A stretch of 5,568 nt of DNA from Pseudomonadota bacterium (GTDB lineage: Bacteria > Pseudomonadota > Alphaproteobacteria > Rhizobiales > Rhizobiaceae): positions 1-5,568 of the forward strand of contig QGUU01000192.1 in assembly GCA_003242525.1 (NCBI GenBank). The letters run 5' to 3'. Below the pieces are notes generated by a model. That model did not search any database, was not told the DNA's origin, and worked only from the letters and a program-made list of their open reading frames with translations. This document shows, in pieces, positions 4,245 to 5,568 of this stretch. The translations under genes were made by a program, and so were the position numbers. Each line of letters begins with the position of its first letter. Within the stretch, counting starts at the first letter, position 1.

Positions 4245-5507
4245 TCAGTTGAACTTGTACTTCAAACCGAGCCGGACGGTGTGGAAGGATGGCTCGACCT
4301 CAATGGCGCCGGCAGTCCCGAAGTCCTCCTTTTCAAAATGCGAGTAGCGGTACTCGATGCCTGCCGTCATCTTGCTGGATACCACGGTTTCCAGTCCCCC
4401 ACCGATAGAGAAGCCGCTTCCGCTCCAATCCAGGCTGCCACCGCCGAGAGCCGGGTTCGCTTCTGCCTTGAAATGTGCCCAACTGTAGCCACCCAGCGCG
4501 TAGGCCAGGGTGGCGGCGTTTACTTTCACGCCAATGCGGCCGAGGATGTTAAAGCCATAGTCGGCCTTGACGTCGACCAGATTTCCGAATCCGCTAAGGT
4601 CCAGATCCGTGCTGATGCCGGAAATATTCCCGTCGGCCATGATGCCGGCAACGAAATTGCCAAAGTCGTGATCGTAACCGGCGCTGAGTTCGCCAAAAAC
4701 TCCCTCGCCGCCGATTCCGTTGAATCCGATCACCCCGAGAAAAGAAATATCGTGGACAACTTCGCCGGCGCCCAACGCACCACCGACATAGAAACCCGTC
4801 CAGTCATAGGCAGGTGAGGCAATTGCCGGACCGGTTGCATCAGAGTTGAAGCGGTAGTTGGCCCCGATATGAAAGGTGTGAGTTGAGGGCTCCAGGGTCA
4901 GAATTCCGCCGGTACCGTCGATCGCCTCGTCACCGTAGTTGGCGTAGCGATACTCGCCCTTGATCGTCCAGTTGCTACCGACGACGGTTTCCATGCCTAC
5001 GCCGAGAATGTAGCCGCTACGGTCTGCGTCAGCGCTGAAGCCAGCGCCCGGGGTCGATACGTCCAGTCTGAAATGTTGCCATGTAAATCCGCCCAGCACG
5101 TAAGCCAGAGTGCTCTCGTTCCACAGATAGCCGAGGCGGGCGGCAGCATCGAAACCATAGCTGTTGGCAAATTTCACCTCAAGGAGAGGTCCGATTTCCA
5201 GCTGTGGTCCTATGTTGCCCATATGGACATCGATGAATCCGCCGAGAAGCAGGCGGTCGGTCAACATATGATCGTAGCCGAAAGTCAGCTCGCCAAAAAT
5301 GCCTTCGCCGCCGATTCCGTTGAAGCTCAGCGGACCCAAGCCGATCTGGTGGTTGACGGCACCTGCTCCGGCGCCCGCTCCGATATAGATGCCTGACCAG
5401 TTGAAGCCGGCCGCTGCAGGCCCTGCTGCATCGGCCGCGTAGCTTGATGCTGTGAGAATAACAAACCCTGCTGCCGACAGCAGCGTCGACGAGATACAAT
5501 TACGCAC
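4245..5507 (-). CDS. Tandem Omp25/31-like outer membrane beta-barrel protein
   Basis: This is an exported outer membrane protein of 420 residues. A signal peptide is clear: MRNC, a hydrophobic core (about 7-20), then SSYA-ADA with likely cleavage after residue 24. The mature part is two copies of one barrel domain: copy 1 at about 34-221 (FNWSGIYIGAG ... IGANYRFN) and copy 2 at about 234-420 (YDWTGFYVGGA ... LGLKYKFN), joined by a short linker. Shared landmarks are FNGIGGEG-FGEL (62-73 and 262-273), GYDH (77, 277), LAY-LGG (134, 334), ETVV (173, 373) and EYRY (185, 385). Each copy has the size of an 8-stranded OMP_b-brl/Omp25-Omp31 barrel, which in brucellae and rhizobia are abundant surface proteins. 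The start is GTG at 5507, preceded by AAGGGG (5519-5514); no upstream in-frame ATG exists. Whether it folds as two barrels or one larger barrel is unknown. No ligand or pore activity can be read from the sequence. Confidence 0.9.
   Translation of the reverse strand: MRNCISSTLLSAAGFVILTASSYAADAAGPAAAGFNWSGIYIGAGAGAGAVNHQIGLGPLSFNGIGGEGIFGELTFGYDHMLTDRLLLGGFIDVHMGNIGPQLEIGPLLEVKFANSYGFDAAARLGYLWNESTLAYVLGGFTWQHFRLDVSTPGAGFSADADRSGYILGVGMETVVGSNWTIKGEYRYANYGDEAIDGTGGILTLEPSTHTFHIGANYRFNSDATGPAIASPAYDWTGFYVGGALGAGEVVHDISFLGVIGFNGIGGEGVFGELSAGYDHDFGNFVAGIMADGNISGISTDLDLSGFGNLVDVKADYGFNILGRIGVKVNAATLAYALGGYSWAHFKAEANPALGGGSLDWSGSGFSIGGGLETVVSSKMTAGIEYRYSHFEKEDFGTAGAIEVEPSFHTVRLGLKYKFN
4248..4808 (-). 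repeat. Barrel copy 2 (codons 234-420)
   Basis: This is the second, C-terminal copy of the internal protein duplication. It aligns to copy 1 with an almost constant offset of 199-200 residues over its whole length. It starts at YDWTGFYVGG and ends VEPSFHTVRLGLKYKFN, matching LEPSTHTFHIGANYRFN of copy 1. The two copies have diverged clearly at the DNA level except in short blocks, so the duplication is not recent. Confidence 0.85.
4705..4724 (-). repeat. 20-bp exact DNA repeat, copy in barrel 2
   Basis: Twenty identical bases occur here and at 5305-5324, exactly 600 bp apart, and a 9-base block just to the left (CGCCAAAAA, 4691-4699 and 5291-5299) is also identical. They encode the FNGIGGEG-FGEL segment of each barrel. 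This is the best-conserved block of the internal duplication and could allow recombination that adds or removes one barrel unit. Confidence 0.85.
4845..5408 (-). repeat. Barrel copy 1 (codons 34-221)
   Basis: This is the first copy of the duplicated barrel domain, directly after the signal peptide and an alanine-rich linker. It has the same order of landmarks as copy 2 and a similar length (188 against 187 residues). The region between the copies (codons 222-233, SDATGPAIASPA) resembles the Ala/Pro linker that follows the signal peptide (AAGPAAAG), so the duplicated unit may include the linker. Confidence 0.85.
5305..5324 (-). repeat. 20-bp exact DNA repeat, copy in barrel 1
   Basis: This is the partner of the repeat at 4705-4724, in the same reading frame and at the equivalent place in the first barrel domain. 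Confidence 0.85.
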
Positions 5508-5568
5508 GCCCCACCCCTTCGCGAACCTATTTAAGTACTTACCGGCCGTCGTTTTTTAAGCTTTTTTC
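5508..5568 (-). promoter_or_regulatory. Leader and possible promoter region of the omp gene
   Basis: Reading toward the gene, this holds A-tracts flanking AAGCTT (5566-5552, A6GCTTA6), a perfect 10-bp palindrome TAAGTACTTA (5541-5532), an AT-rich stretch TTAAATA (5534-5528) that could serve as a -10 region, and a strong ribosome binding site AAGGGG (5519-5514) before the GTG start at 5507. A -35 candidate TTAAAA (5559-5554) is 19 bases from TTAAAT, too far to be convincing. The A-tracts look like an UP-element or curved DNA. The window ends here, so the full promoter may lie outside. Confidence 0.35.

Noticed and set aside
4137..4817. Plus-strand frame of 226 codons antisense to the omp gene
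   Set aside because: It covers the terminator and runs antisense to the barrel repeats; the opposite strand has a signal peptide and duplicated domain structure.

Overview
This window looks like chromosomal DNA of an alphaproteobacterium, most likely of the order Hyphomicrobiales (Rhizobiales). A Mesorhizobium/Phyllobacteriaceae-type genome is my best guess, but family level is not proven by the sequence. The reasons are the short 442-residue prolyl-tRNA synthetase, the gene order DUF1467 - proS - lolC/E - lolD, an Omp25/Omp31-type outer membrane barrel, the GC-rich coding DNA, and a CtrA-type motif (TTAA-N7-TTAACCAT).

Layout. Positions 2-220 hold the 3' end of a small DUF1467 membrane protein gene. 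Positions 221-635 are an unusually long gap with no convincing protein gene. On the minus strand this gap carries a well-formed promoter (425-453) and, about 150 bases further on, a perfect 9-bp hairpin followed by eight T's (266-294). Together these make a good candidate for an undescribed small RNA gene of about 150 nt, antiparallel to its neighbours. A CRP-like palindrome lies upstream of it. Positions 636-3945 are a tight plus-strand operon, proS - lolC/E - lolD, with GTGA and ATGA stop/start overlaps. Positions 3946-4244 are non-coding and contain a perfect CtrA-type box overlapping a candidate promoter, a long stem-loop and a strong rho-independent terminator at 4167-4191. This is either a second small RNA or a structured lolD 3' UTR. 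Positions 4245-5507 (minus) encode a 420-residue exported outer membrane protein made of two tandem copies of an Omp25/31-like beta-barrel domain. Positions 5508-5568 are its leader, with a strong ribosome binding site, a 10-bp palindrome and A-tracts.

How the parts fit. Lipoprotein release from the inner membrane (LolC/E + LolD) is translationally coupled to the prolyl-tRNA synthetase gene, a housekeeping arrangement I remember as common in rhizobia. The outer membrane barrel gene converges on this operon, and the 4167-4191 terminator sits between them. The protein-coding genes are ordinary except for the tandem-barrel protein. The most interesting unexplained content is in the two intergenic regions: the minus-strand RNA candidate at 266-418 and the CtrA-box-driven structured transcript at about 4076-4191. 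Both are inferences from promoter, fold and terminator geometry, and no expression or conservation data were available to me.
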